A stretch of DNA of 64,000 bases from an uncultured Myxococcales bacterium (GCA_903857665.1 CAIOFV010000013.1:1-64000); one strand, 5' to 3'; counted from the stretch's first letter, positions 52,486 through 61,566 are shown. The notes: generated from the sequence alone by a model not told the origin. Numbers and translations: made by a program.

Positions 52486-54072
52486 TCAGGTGTCGTACCA
52501 GGCGGGCTTCCACAGTTTTTCGATCGCGCCGAATCCCTCGAACTTCTTCTTGCCGCGAATCGACAGCCAGAGGTCGCGCAGCACGACCCGAACCATCTTG
52601 ACGGTCAGGTACCATCGCAGCCGGCGCCGCAGCGGGACCAGCGAGAAGAAGCCCGCCAGGTAGCGCAGCGGCTGCTTCGACACGAACTCGAGCTGCGCCT
52701 TCAGCGTCGCGGCGCTGATCTCCTCGCGCGTCATGTGCTCGCTGGGCATGACGGGCTTGAACATGTCGAACTTCGAAAAGTCGGTCTCCTCGATCCAGCC
52801 CTTCTTCGAGGCCTCGTCGTACAGCGGGGTGCCCGGGAACGGGGTCAGCGGGTGGAACGGGGCGAAGTCGAGCTTCGCATCGACCGCGTACTGGACCAGG
52901 CGCTGCATGGACTGGGGAGTTTCGCTGCGGATGCCGGTCAGGAACGTCGAGAACCGCACGACTTTCGGGTACTTCCTGGCCAGCAGGTGGCTGCACCGCA
53001 ACAGGGCGTCGCCCTTCAGGCCGTCCTTGCCGACCTCGCGCAGTTCGGCGTCGTCGGGGCGCTCGCCACCGATCAGCGCGTGCCGGAACCCCGCCTTCAC
53101 CATCTTGGGCAGGATCCCAAGTTCCTCCTGCTCGAGGATCTTGTCGGCCCGGACGAACGCCCACCATCCCAGTCCCTTGTAGTCGCGCTTCAGGATTTCG
53201 GTGCACAGTTCGTCGACCCAGGCGTGGTTGTGGTTCCAGGTCCCCTCGGCCCAGAAGAGGTAGCGGATCCCCTTTTCGCGGTAGAGGTAGTCGATGTCCT
53301 CGATGACCCTCCCGACGCTGCGCATCCGAAGCCTCGGCACCATCGACATCGCGTGCGGGTCGTCGCCCCGGTGCTCGCCCTCCATGGCCGTCCACGCGCA
53401 GTAACTGCAGTTGTGCGGACACCCGCGTGCGCCCTGGATCGTGATGGCCTTCGGGAACATGACGCCGTACGGCGCGTACTTTTCGGTGTGAACGAGGTCG
53501 TAGGCCGGCATCGGCAGGGAGTCAAGATCGGCGATCAGCGGGCGCGGGCCCGTCAGGACGACCTCGCGGCCATCGCGGTAGGCGATGGACCTCACGTTCG
53601 CGACGTCGCCCCCCTCGCGCAGGGTCTTCAGCAGATCGACCGTCGTCGCTTCCCCCTCGTACCGGACCACGTAGTCCAGGCCGGGCTGGTTCTTGAGGAC
53701 GTACTCGGGAAGGTGGCTGTGCGCGTGGCCACCGGCCAGCGTGACGCAATCCGGGTTCAGCCGCTTCGCGATCGACACCGCGCGCAGGCCTTCGAACATG
53801 TAGATCAGCAGGTCGCCGACGCCGAAGACGTCCGGCTGGTAGTCGCTGATGGCCTTCTCGAGGGACCGCCAGCCGACCTTTTCCGCCAGGCAATCCAGGA
53901 TCTTGATTTCGACGCCTTCCATCTCGCGACGGATGTAGGCGGCAAGGGCGGGAAGGCCCAGGGGGAGCAGCCAGTTGTCCGACTCGTTGATCAAGGGCCA
54001 GAGATGGCCCGGGGGACGCACCAGGAGGATCTTGATCCGATCCTTGCCCTGGAGCGCGGTCTTCGGGATCAT
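52486..54072 (-). CDS. Cobalamin-binding-type radical SAM protein G
   Basis: A 528-residue protein. The ATG at 54072 is chosen for GGAGAACGTC; an earlier in-frame start at 54135 has no support. The B12-binding domain (about 13-150) has LAGGHAHSHLPEY, and the cluster motif is Cys218, Cys222 and Cys225 in RGCPHNCSYC. It has an extended barrel with IGGERPDDAELREVGKDG and a basic membrane-associating C-terminus (RYLAGFFSLVPLRRRLRWYL). It is transcribed leftwards, 120 bp after the HAD phosphatase gene. Confidence 0.92.
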   Translation of the reverse strand: MIPKTALQGKDRIKILLVRPPGHLWPLINESDNWLLPLGLPALAAYIRREMEGVEIKILDCLAEKVGWRSLEKAISDYQPDVFGVGDLLIYMFEGLRAVSIAKRLNPDCVTLAGGHAHSHLPEYVLKNQPGLDYVVRYEGEATTVDLLKTLREGGDVANVRSIAYRDGREVVLTGPRPLIADLDSLPMPAYDLVHTEKYAPYGVMFPKAITIQGARGCPHNCSYCAWTAMEGEHRGDDPHAMSMVPRLRMRSVGRVIEDIDYLYREKGIRYLFWAEGTWNHNHAWVDELCTEILKRDYKGLGWWAFVRADKILEQEELGILPKMVKAGFRHALIGGERPDDAELREVGKDGLKGDALLRCSHLLARKYPKVVRFSTFLTGIRSETPQSMQRLVQYAVDAKLDFAPFHPLTPFPGTPLYDEASKKGWIEETDFSKFDMFKPVMPSEHMTREEISAATLKAQLEFVSKQPLRYLAGFFSLVPLRRRLRWYLTVKMVRVVLRDLWLSIRGKKKFEGFGAIEKLWKPAWYDT

Positions 54073-54192
54073 GACGTTCTCCGCCAAGAGAAGGGCCCGA
54101 TGGGCCGACGTGACGCCGAATCGTAAGGGCTGCATCGACTGGAAGTCAAACTGCCAGTCCGCAAGGCTGCGCCTCGTTTCCTGTACCCGAAT

Positions 54193-54966
54193 CTAGAGCA
54201 GGTACTCCGGGATCGGGAGGTTCCTTTCGCGCAGTTCGTCCTGGATGGAAACCCATCCGGCCGTTCCGTAGGGAGGCTTCCCGGACTTCTTGATTTCCCA
54301 GCCTTCCTGCAGCGCGATCTTCTCGAGTTCCGGGTGCGGATGGACCGCCCAGACCACGTCGCGCGCCAGGCGCATCATCGCCTCGTCCAGCACGGCGTTC
54401 CCTGCCGCGAACTGGATCGGGCCGTTCCACAGGCTCAGGACCTTTTCGGCCTTGCCCGGGCCGGCACAACTGATCCCCCCGTGCAAACCCGTCAGGATCC
54501 CGTTCGAATCGACGCCGAAATCCATCCCGACGATCCTGTCGACCGGAAGCTTCTTCAACAAGGGAAACAGGAACTCCGTCGGGGATCCCGTGACGACCCA
54601 GATCTTGAATCCCTTGGCCGCCAGATCCTCGAGCACCTGGACGGGCTCCGGGATGTAGTCCAGCTTCATGAACTCGTCCCAATAGCTGTTCACGTGACGG
54701 GTGAGATCCGCCAGCGACATGCCCCGGTAGAAGCTCAGCAGATAGCGGCATCCTTCCGGGGCATCCTCTGCATAGATCTTCTTGTAGGTCGGCCAGTTCG
54801 CGCCGGTCTGGATGCGCCCGGTCCCGATCATCCAGATCGTGCAGTCGTCGGCGATGTCGTTCTCCCAGAGCGTCCCGTCCGCATCGAACAGCGCGAGCCT
54901 CGGTTCCTCCAGGATCTGGATGCGGTTCATGAATTCCGGCAACTGGATCGGGCTCGCCTCAGACAT
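54193..54966 (-). CDS. HAD-superfamily (SerB-like) phosphatase
   Basis: A 257-residue enzyme from the ATG at 54966 with GGGAGTG upstream. Motif I is Asp28 and Asp30 in LFDADGTLW, motif II is Thr in WVVTGS, motif III is Lys in GPGKAEKV, and motif IV is GNAVLDEAMM. The cap follows motif I, as in HAD-IB phosphatases (phosphoserine phosphatase-like). It would remove a phosphate from a small molecule or lipid in the radical SAM pathway. An in-frame TTG one codon upstream is an alternative start. Confidence 0.9.
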   Translation of the reverse strand: MSEASPIQLPEFMNRIQILEEPRLALFDADGTLWENDIADDCTIWMIGTGRIQTGANWPTYKKIYAEDAPEGCRYLLSFYRGMSLADLTRHVNSYWDEFMKLDYIPEPVQVLEDLAAKGFKIWVVTGSPTEFLFPLLKKLPVDRIVGMDFGVDSNGILTGLHGGISCAGPGKAEKVLSLWNGPIQFAAGNAVLDEAMMRLARDVVWAVHPHPELEKIALQEGWEIKKSGKPPYGTAGWVSIQDELRERNLPIPEYLL

Positions 54967-55052
54967 CAAACACTCCCGTGCGGTTCCGCACCACCTCTAC
55001 ACCCGTGCTGGCGGCGGCACAGGCCGTCCTGTCCGCCCTCCCACTCGACGGA

Positions 55053-55081
55053 ATGGTAGTGGAACACGCCTGATCGCACAA
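55053..55081 (-). promoter_or_regulatory. Promoter of the HAD phosphatase gene
   Basis: On the minus strand TTGTGC (55081-55076), 17-bp spacer, TACCAT (55058-55053), about 87 bp upstream of the ATG at 54966. Confidence 0.45.
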
Positions 55082-55204
55082 CGGCATCGAAGGGGGAGGG
55101 GCACTCCATCGACGATACCCGTTTACAGGAGGCATCGAGCCGTGGAACATCAGGCTTCAACCAGCCGCCGGCCTCGTCCGGTCGGCCCGATGAAAGGAGC
55201 CTGC

Positions 55205-57107
55205 ATGTCTGTCGCGTTCGAGGAACTCAAGCGGTCGGTCGAGGCCTCTCTGGAGACCTGCTCCAACGTGCACCGCGGCAGCGGCCACCACTCCATGGCG
55301 TCCACCCGGCTCTACGAGCGGGCCCGCGCCGTGGTCCTGGAGCACCTGGGGCTGGAGGGCAGCCACGAGGTCGTCTTCTGTTCCCCGGCCGCCTGCGAAG
55401 GCTTCCTGGCCCAGCTGGAGCCCGGCGACAGCGAGTGCCTTTCCAGCGCCGACCTCGGCCTGCCCCTGGGCGTGCGGGCCCTGGCCATCCGGCGGCGGGC
55501 CCTGACGCGCCTCCGCGATTTCCAGGCCGGCGGCGGGACGGCCCGCCTGGTGGGCCCGGACTGGGTGGTCTGGGCCAGGGCGCCGGGGCGCTTCGAGGCC
55601 GGCACCCCGGCCATCGTGAACGTGATCGCGTTTGCCCGCGCCCTGCAACTGGCCCGACGCCACGGCAAGGACTGCTTCCGGCAGGCCGGGGCCGAGCCGA
55701 CGCCCGGCGACATCCTTTACGACGGCCCGCTGGAAAACCTCGGCGGCCGCGAGTTGCTGGCCGTGCTGAGGGCCAGCCGGATCGGCCTGGGCCTGCGCGT
55801 GCCCACGGCGGAAGGCCTGAGCCCGCTGGTCAACCTCGACAACGCGGCGAGCACGCCCACCTTCACCCCCGTCTGGGAGGCCGTATGGCGCGCCTGGCAG
55901 CTCCCGCCCGAGGCCCGGCCGGCCCTCGTGAAGGAGGCGGCCGCGGTGGTGGCCGGCTTCCTCAACGCGCCGCCCTCGGGCTACGAGGTGCTGTTCACCG
56001 CCAACACGACGGAGGCCATCCACCTGGGGGCCCGGAACCTGTGCCTCCAGGCCACGGAAGGATCGGCACCCGTGGTCATCAACACCCTCCTCGAACACAA
56101 TTCCAACGAGCTGCCCTGGCGCGGCCTGGCCGGGGTCACGCAGGTTCGTCTGGACGTGGACGCCGAGGGCTTCCTCGATCCGGCCCGGCTGGAGGCCGAG
56201 CTTGTCGCCTACAACCAGGAGGCCCGGCACGGGAACCAGCGGGTCCGCCTGGTGGCCGTCAGCGGCGCCTCGAACGTGCTCGGCTCCTTCAGCGACCTTG
56301 CGGCCATCTGCCAGGCCGCGCACCGCCACGGCGCCCAGGTGCTGGTGGACGCGGCCCAGCTGGTGGCCCACCGTCGGATCGACATGGACGCCTGCGGAAT
56401 CGACATCCTGGCCTTTTCCGCCCACAAGGCCTATGCGCCGTTCGGCTGCGGTGCGCTGGTGATACGGAAGAGCCTGTTGGCCTTCGACCCGGGCCGACTG
56501 CAGCGGATCCGGGCGTCCGGCGAGGAGAACGTGGGCGGCCTGGCCGGGCTGGCCAAGGCGCTGGGCCTGCTGCAGCGCATCGGCCTGGACGTGATCGAGG
56601 AGGAGGAGCGGGACCTCACGGCCCGGGCCCTGGCGGCGCTGGCCCAGGTCCCGGGACTGAAGGTGCACGGCATCGCCGACCCGGGTTCCCCGCGCTTCAG
56701 CCAACGGGGAGGGGTGATCGCCTTCGCGCTGAAGGGGTCGATTTCCTACAAGGTGGCGGGCGAGTTGGCCGAGCGGGCCGGCATCGGGACGCGGTGGGGC
56801 TGCCACTGCGCGCACATGCTGATCAAGCACCAACTCGGCGTCCCCCCCGGCGCTGCAGCAGTTCCAGCGCTTCCTCGTGACCCTCTTCCCGAAGCTCGAA
56901 CTGCCCGGCATGGCCCGCGTGAGTTTCGGGCTTGGCAACGATCCGGCGGACATCGACGTGCTGGCCCAGGCGCTCGGCCGGGTCGCCCGGGAAGGCCCCG
57001 CCCGCCGGAAGGCGCTGAAGAAGAGGATGGAGGGCTTCGTCGAGGGGGTGGAGCAGAGGGTGTACGGGGAGGGGACGCCGCAATCCGCGCAGGGAGGCCG
57101 GACGTGA
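55205..57107 (+). pseudogene. Class-V aminotransferase/cysteine desulfurase-like enzyme, frameshifted at a C7 run
   Basis: The reading frame from the ATG at 55205 (AAAGGAG upstream) is class-V PLP protein up to the seven-C run at 56842-56848. Beyond it, the same frame turns to Arg/Gly/Pro-rich nonsense while another frame continues the enzyme (ALQQFQRFLVTLFPKLELPG...) to a TGA at 57105. With six Cs the protein would be 633 residues. It has N-terminal NVHRGSGHHS (22-30), then a second start-like LDNAAST (211-217). Catalytic Lys408 lies in AFSAHKAY, Asp382 in DAAQ and His298 in LEHNSN. WGCHCAHML resembles the cysteine loop of SufS-type desulfurases. Sequence error, true mutation or programmed slip are all possible. 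Confidence 0.85.
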
Positions 57108-57784
57108 AGGGAACGGGGCCGCAGGCGAGGGACACGATCCGGCTGGACGTGCCCTACTACGCGCAGACCGCGGAGTTCAGTTGCGGGCCCGCGTCGCTGC
57201 TGATGGCGATGCGGTTCCTGGACCCGGTATTCCCGCTGACCCGGGCCAGCGAGTTCGAGGTCTGGCGCGACTGCAACATGGTGGGCGTCCGGGGCGCCGA
57301 CGCGTTCGGGCTGGCCGTGCCGTTGCTGAAGGCAGGCTACGAGGCCCGCCTGGTCGCCGCCAGCCGGGTCGCCGTCGATGCCGAAACGTGGAGGCGCCGG
57401 CTGGCCGGGAGTCCCTTCTCGCCCGAGGACGCGGAACTGGCGGTGTTCGCGGCCGGGCAGAACCGCCGACGGGCGTTGGCGCTGGGGCTGGGGTTCCGTC
57501 GGGCCGCCCCGACCGTCGCGCGCATCGAGGCGGCGATGCGCGAGGGCTTCCTGGTGCTGGCCTTGGTCCACATGGGCGTGGTGCACCAGTACGACATCCC
57601 GCACTGGGTGGTCGTGACCGGCATCTCGAAGACCCGCGTGACGTTCAACGACCCGTACCCGCCCAAGGGCCGCAAGGGCCTTCGCCTGGAGCATGCGCTG
57701 TTCCAGAAGATGATGGACGACGTGTCGCCGCTCGGGATGACGCCGGCGATCGTGCTCGCGAGGCGTCGCCCTGCGGGTCGTTGA
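57104..57784 (+). CDS. C39-like cysteine peptidase family protein
   Basis: A GTG at 57104 overlaps the TGA of the PLP gene (GTGA). The 226-residue protein opens with VPYYAQTAEFSCGPASLLMAM; catalytic Cys27, His167 (DIPHWVVVTG) and Asn182-Asp183 (FNDPYP) fit the papain-like C39 fold. It recalls DUF3335/Peptidase_C39-like proteins. It lacks the membrane-transporter part of bacteriocin exporters, so it is a stand-alone processing or amide-cleaving enzyme. If the C7 run is real, this domain is fused in frame to the truncated PLP protein. Confidence 0.85.
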   Translation: MKGTGPQARDTIRLDVPYYAQTAEFSCGPASLLMAMRFLDPVFPLTRASEFEVWRDCNMVGVRGADAFGLAVPLLKAGYEARLVAASRVAVDAETWRRRLAGSPFSPEDAELAVFAAGQNRRRALALGLGFRRAAPTVARIEAAMREGFLVLALVHMGVVHQYDIPHWVVVTGISKTRVTFNDPYPPKGRKGLRLEHALFQKMMDDVSPLGMTPAIVLARRRPAGR

Positions 57785-57793
57785 GGCGCTCGG

Positions 57794-57816
57794 GGTCCCG
57801 TGCGGTTTCAGGGACC
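57794..57816. terminator. Hairpin between convergent genes
   Basis: GGTCCC (57794-57799) and GGGACC (57811-57816) form a 6-bp stem in the 33-bp gap between convergent genes. It has no T-tract and could act in both directions. Confidence 0.4.
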
Positions 57817-57817
57817 G

Positions 57818-59698
57818 TCAGACGCTGGACGCCGTTGCTTCGGGCGTGCCGGCTTCCTGCCTGCCGTGCATCAGTTCGACCACGGCATTGTTCAGGTCGC
57901 GTCGCATCTCGTGGCTTTCATGGGCGCGGGTGACGTAGCGCACGTGGATCTCGATGCCCTGGCCGGTCGGCACCACGTTGATGCCCGGCACCGTGGAGAA
58001 CGTCTTCACACGGTAGCGCGTGGTCGAATTCTGCCACTCGCGTTCCGCCTGCTCGGCGTTCGCTTCGGTCTTGTCCTCCACCAGCTTGCGGATGCCATCG
58101 ATGATCGGGAACGGATCCTCCCCGGCCGGGATCAGTACCTGCAGTTCGTCCCACATCCACTGCCCGGAAGTGCTGAAGTTGAAGAAGTGCCCTTCGATGG
58201 CGAAACTGTTGACGAAGACGACGCGACGGCCGGTGGGATGCCCCGAGTCGCCCATGCTGCCGGTTTCGAGCAGCACCGTGCGCAGGAGGCCGATGTCGAC
58301 GACCTCGCCGGACACGCCCTTGATTTCGACCCAGTCGCCGACCCGGATGCCGTTCCTGCCGATCAGCACGAACCACCCGAAGAAGGCCACGATGAAGTCC
58401 TTCATGGCGACCGTGAGGCCGGCGCCCGCCAGCCCCAGGATGGTCGTGGTCTGGCTGGGGAGGCCCAGCAGCACGAAGGCGATGGCCAGCACGCCCACGA
58501 TCTCGATCGCCAGTTTCACCACCGTCCGGACCGTGCCGACGCGAATGCCCTTCGCCCCCTTCCGACCGTGCAGGAATTCCGCGAGGCGGCCTGCCAGGAA
58601 CAGGACGAGCAGCGTCGATGCGATCAGCAGCAGTCCCTCGAGCACGCGGTGCAACGCCGCGCCCACCTGCGTTTCCACCAGGGAACCCCAGTCATCGTAG
58701 GTGCCGGCCAGTTCCTGCTGATCCTGGGAGCGCCTGCTCATGTCGTTGAGCGTGCGCTGGTTGCTGGTGAACAGCTTGAGCGAGGACAGGGCCACCGTCG
58801 CCGCATCCTTCGACGAGGTGTCGCCGTCCTCGGCCGCGCCTTCCTTCGCGAACCCGGTCGCGGATTGCAGGGCCGCCTGCTGCTCCTCCGTCCGCTTCTT
58901 CACGCGCTCCGAGATCTTGGCGCGCCGCTCGTCGATGTGCCGGGCCGAATCCAGCGCCTCCTGCCGCGCCTGGGCCAACTGGGCCAGTTTGTTCCGCTGC
59001 CCGGACCAGGCCTGGTACCGATGGAGGAGGCTGCCGGCCGACAACTGCAGGGAAGACAGGCTCGCCGCGGGGCCCGGAGCATCCGTCGGTTCCTTGTCGG
59101 CGGCGTCGTGCGCGGCCTTCAGGCGGCGGATCCGGGCCTGGGGATCCCCCCCTGCGCGCTCCAGATCCGTCCCGGCCTCGTCCAGTTCGTCCTGGGCCAG
59201 CTCCAGTTGCGCCTTCGCCACTTCCAGTTGATCTTCCAGGCCGTCCTTTTCGGTTTCGGACGCCGCGGCGACCCGCGTGGTGAGTCGCTTGACCAGTTGC
59301 AGGGCGGCTTCAACGGCCTCTTCCGCCTTCCGCTTCGCCGCGGCCAGTTCCTTCATCTGGGGCGTGTCTTCGGGCGGATTCTCCGTCACCCGAAGCAGCG
59401 CGTCGGTGAAGGCCAGATCGACGGAGTGGTTGGCCAGGCGAACCGCCTGCCGTGCGAATTCCTGCTCCTCGGGAGTCGTCGCGAGGGCGGCCAGCTTGCG
59501 CGCCGTCACCAGCGGCGACATGTCCACGACGCGCTCCTTGCGGCGCGGGGCGTTGTTCCTGGAACCGGGTTGCCCGGCCTGCGTTCCCGCTTCGGCCGCC
59601 GGTGGATCCGCGGTACGGGTCGATACCAGGCCGGCGATCAGTGCGGCGACCAGTCCCGCCAGACCCACGGCGGTGATCCACTGCCGAATGTTCTTCAT
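57818..59698 (-). CDS. MscS-family mechanosensitive channel with long periplasmic coiled coil
   Basis: A 626-residue protein from the ATG at 59698 (CGGAAG upstream). An N-terminal signal/anchor (about 8-25) precedes a charged helical region to about 330, with long coiled-coil stretches. Three membrane helices (about 350-445) follow, then the MscS beta/alpha domain with KDFIVAFFGWFVLIGRNGIRVGDWVEIKGVSGEV. The pore-lining TM3 is LGLAGAGLTVAMKDFIVAF. It should open under membrane tension and release solutes. It is longer than E. coli MscS (286 residues), in the range of MscK-type or YbdG-type relatives. Confidence 0.92.
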   Translation of the reverse strand: MKNIRQWITAVGLAGLVAALIAGLVSTRTADPPAAEAGTQAGQPGSRNNAPRRKERVVDMSPLVTARKLAALATTPEEQEFARQAVRLANHSVDLAFTDALLRVTENPPEDTPQMKELAAAKRKAEEAVEAALQLVKRLTTRVAAASETEKDGLEDQLEVAKAQLELAQDELDEAGTDLERAGGDPQARIRRLKAAHDAADKEPTDAPGPAASLSSLQLSAGSLLHRYQAWSGQRNKLAQLAQARQEALDSARHIDERRAKISERVKKRTEEQQAALQSATGFAKEGAAEDGDTSSKDAATVALSSLKLFTSNQRTLNDMSRRSQDQQELAGTYDDWGSLVETQVGAALHRVLEGLLLIASTLLVLFLAGRLAEFLHGRKGAKGIRVGTVRTVVKLAIEIVGVLAIAFVLLGLPSQTTTILGLAGAGLTVAMKDFIVAFFGWFVLIGRNGIRVGDWVEIKGVSGEVVDIGLLRTVLLETGSMGDSGHPTGRRVVFVNSFAIEGHFFNFSTSGQWMWDELQVLIPAGEDPFPIIDGIRKLVEDKTEANAEQAEREWQNSTTRYRVKTFSTVPGINVVPTGQGIEIHVRYVTRAHESHEMRRDLNNAVVELMHGRQEAGTPEATASSV

Positions 59699-59796
59699 CT
59701 TCCGACGCCCCTGCCACGGGTCACGAGCATACGGGAACACGGGCATCGGCTCAAGGCAGGCGTCGGCCTCATGGAACCGGCAACTGGATCGATGCC

Positions 59797-59826
59797 TTGA
59801 CCCCGCCCCGGCACCGATCCGATACT
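59797..59826 (+). promoter_or_regulatory. Sigma70-like promoter, TTGACC-N18-GATACT
   Basis: TTGACC (59797-59802), 18-bp spacer, GATACT (59821-59826), 63 bp upstream of the ATG at 59890. Flanking bases also match the copies at 18390 and 20447. Confidence 0.6.
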
Positions 59827-59889
59827 GGCTCCCGCAACGGCTCACCGGGAAACCAGGGCGCCCGCGAAGGCGCCTGCAGGGAGGGAATC

Positions 59890-60678
59890 ATGCTTCGCAA
59901 CTGGGGAATGCTGATCGCCCTCCCGGGATGCCTGGCCCTGGCGCCGGGGGCGTTCGCCCAGTGCCTGGACGGCAACGACGGCACGGTCCAGGTGAAGGGT
60001 TCGATCCGGATGGTGAAGTACCAGCCGGATGACGGCGGAAAGCCCGAGGACTGCCGCGTGGTGGCCCTGGACCAGCAGACCTGCATCCGCAGCGACATCC
60101 TGGGGGGCAAGCGGCTGATCCGCGAGGTGCAGTTGCTGCCCGGGACCGCGTCGGCGCAACTGCCCTCGACCGGGCGCTTCATGGTGTCCGGCACCTTTGC
60201 GGCATCGCCCTGCCGCGACATCGCCCTGGAGGTCTCGTCGGTGTCGGCGTTCGCCGCGGATCCCCCGGCAGCATCGGGCGCGCCGAAGGACGGCCGCGCG
60301 CCGCCGGCCCCGCCACCGCCGGGTGCCCGCAAGGCGGTGCGACTGGGGTACGGCGGCCCGGACAAGGTCATCACGAAGATGGGCACGTGGGACTCGCCGG
60401 TCCGCAAGGCGCTGCAGGGCCTGGGCCTGACCCCGATCCGCGTCGAGCTCTACCGCGAGGGCGCGTACCCGGTGTTCTTCGTGAAGGAGGACCCGGCCAA
60501 CGTTCCCCTGCTTCGGCTGCAGCAGACCGACCCGGAGGCGGCGGACGTGAAGGCCAAGGTGCTGCTGAAGGCCAACGGGGACGCTCCCTTCGAACTGGTC
60601 ACGGACGGGGACCGGTTCCGGTACGACGGGAACCGGTCGGCCTTCGGTCGGGGGTTCGAGGTCGTGTTCGAGGAGTGA
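59890..60678 (+). CDS. Secreted protein of unknown function
   Basis: The ATG at 59890 follows GGGAGGGAATC. The 262-residue protein has a signal peptide cleaved near AFA-QC (about 23). The body has an N-terminal beta-domain with six cysteines (24-115), a Pro/Ala-rich joint (about 130-145) and a C-terminal alpha/beta domain (about 150-262). No family recognised. Promoter TTGACC/GATACT at 59797 belongs to it. It is convergent with the SUMF1-fold gene (7-bp gap). Confidence 0.7.
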   Translation: MLRNWGMLIALPGCLALAPGAFAQCLDGNDGTVQVKGSIRMVKYQPDDGGKPEDCRVVALDQQTCIRSDILGGKRLIREVQLLPGTASAQLPSTGRFMVSGTFAASPCRDIALEVSSVSAFAADPPAASGAPKDGRAPPAPPPPGARKAVRLGYGGPDKVITKMGTWDSPVRKALQGLGLTPIRVELYREGAYPVFFVKEDPANVPLLRLQQTDPEAADVKAKVLLKANGDAPFELVTDGDRFRYDGNRSAFGRGFEVVFEE

Positions 60679-60685
60679 CGCGAGG

Positions 60686-61561
60686 TCACGGGGCTGCCGC
60701 GCAGCGAAAGCCGGTGTCGTCGAACCAGGCGTCCGGGCGGCCGAACATGCGCCGGGTTGCACGTACCATGTCGCTGCCCGGACCCGCCCATCCCCCTCCG
60801 CGGATGGCCTTCACGGTGCTTCGCTCGTTGCCCGGTGCGGTTCCCGCGTCGCGGAAGCGCTGTTCCGGCTGCGAACCGTCCGATGGGCCGGTCGGGTTGC
60901 GCGGCTCCGAGGACGCGTAGTACCAGCGATCGTACCAGTCGGCCACCCACTCCCAGACGTTTCCCGCCATGTCGACTGCGCCGAACGGACTGGTCCCGGC
61001 AACCAGCGAACCCACCTCGGTCGGTCCGGCCGAAGGCGGGAGGTCGGTATGCGCCGCCGCGGGATCCCAGGCCGGCCCCCAGGGGTACAGCCGTCCGTCG
61101 GTCCCACGCGCCGCGTACTCCCATTCGGCCTCGGTCGGCAGGCGCTTCCCTGCCCATTCGCAGTATGCCTTCGCATCATGCCAGGTCACGAACCGCACGG
61201 GATGGCGCTTGCCGGCGACATCGACGCCCCGCTTCCACGGACCCTCGGGCACGTGCCGGCTGGCCGCCACGAACTGCTCGAACTCGCCGTTCGTGACCTC
61301 GTGCCTGTCGATGGAAAACCCGGCGAGGGTCACGCGGTGCACCGGTTGCTCATCGTAGGCCCCCCCCGCGTACCCCATCAGGAAGGATCCCGCGGGCACC
61401 TTCACCATGTCGATGGCGGGCGCGCCGCGGGGCGGCCTGGCAGGGGCGGAACGCGCCTCGCCCGCGACCGCGACCAGCAGCGCCACGGCGGCGCAGGCCA
61501 TCCGGGCGCTCGGCCGGAGCGCGGGTCGCCTCGGAAGCCGTTCGATGCGAATCGTGTGCAT
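60686..61561 (-). CDS. SUMF1/FGE-sulfatase-fold protein
   Basis: A 291-residue protein from the ATG at 61561, 5 bp after the stop codon of the upstream gene, so translation is probably coupled; no clear ribosome site is seen. A signal peptide (about 1-38) precedes KVPAGSFLMGY, VRFVTWHDAKAYCEWAGKRLPTEAEWEYAAR, FGAVDMAGNVWEWVADW and IRGGGW. The FGE Cys pair is absent. It is the last gene of a cytochrome peroxidase-like operon. Confidence 0.9.
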   Translation of the reverse strand: MHTIRIERLPRRPALRPSARMACAAVALLVAVAGEARSAPARPPRGAPAIDMVKVPAGSFLMGYAGGAYDEQPVHRVTLAGFSIDRHEVTNGEFEQFVAASRHVPEGPWKRGVDVAGKRHPVRFVTWHDAKAYCEWAGKRLPTEAEWEYAARGTDGRLYPWGPAWDPAAAHTDLPPSAGPTEVGSLVAGTSPFGAVDMAGNVWEWVADWYDRWYYASSEPRNPTGPSDGSQPEQRFRDAGTAPGNERSTVKAIRGGGWAGPGSDMVRATRRMFGRPDAWFDDTGFRCAAAP

Positions 61562-61566
61562 GCCTG

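Noticed and set aside
56842-57107. A long Arg/Gly/Pro-rich linker as a true domain joining the PLP enzyme and the peptidase
   Set aside because: The alternative frame gives a normal class-V C-terminus and a 4-nt stop/start overlap, so the linker is more likely a frameshift product; the fusion is kept as a finding to test.
55157-57694. A minus-strand open frame of 845 codons opposite the PLP and C39 genes
   Set aside because: Out-of-frame reading of GC-rich coding DNA; no recognisable motif.
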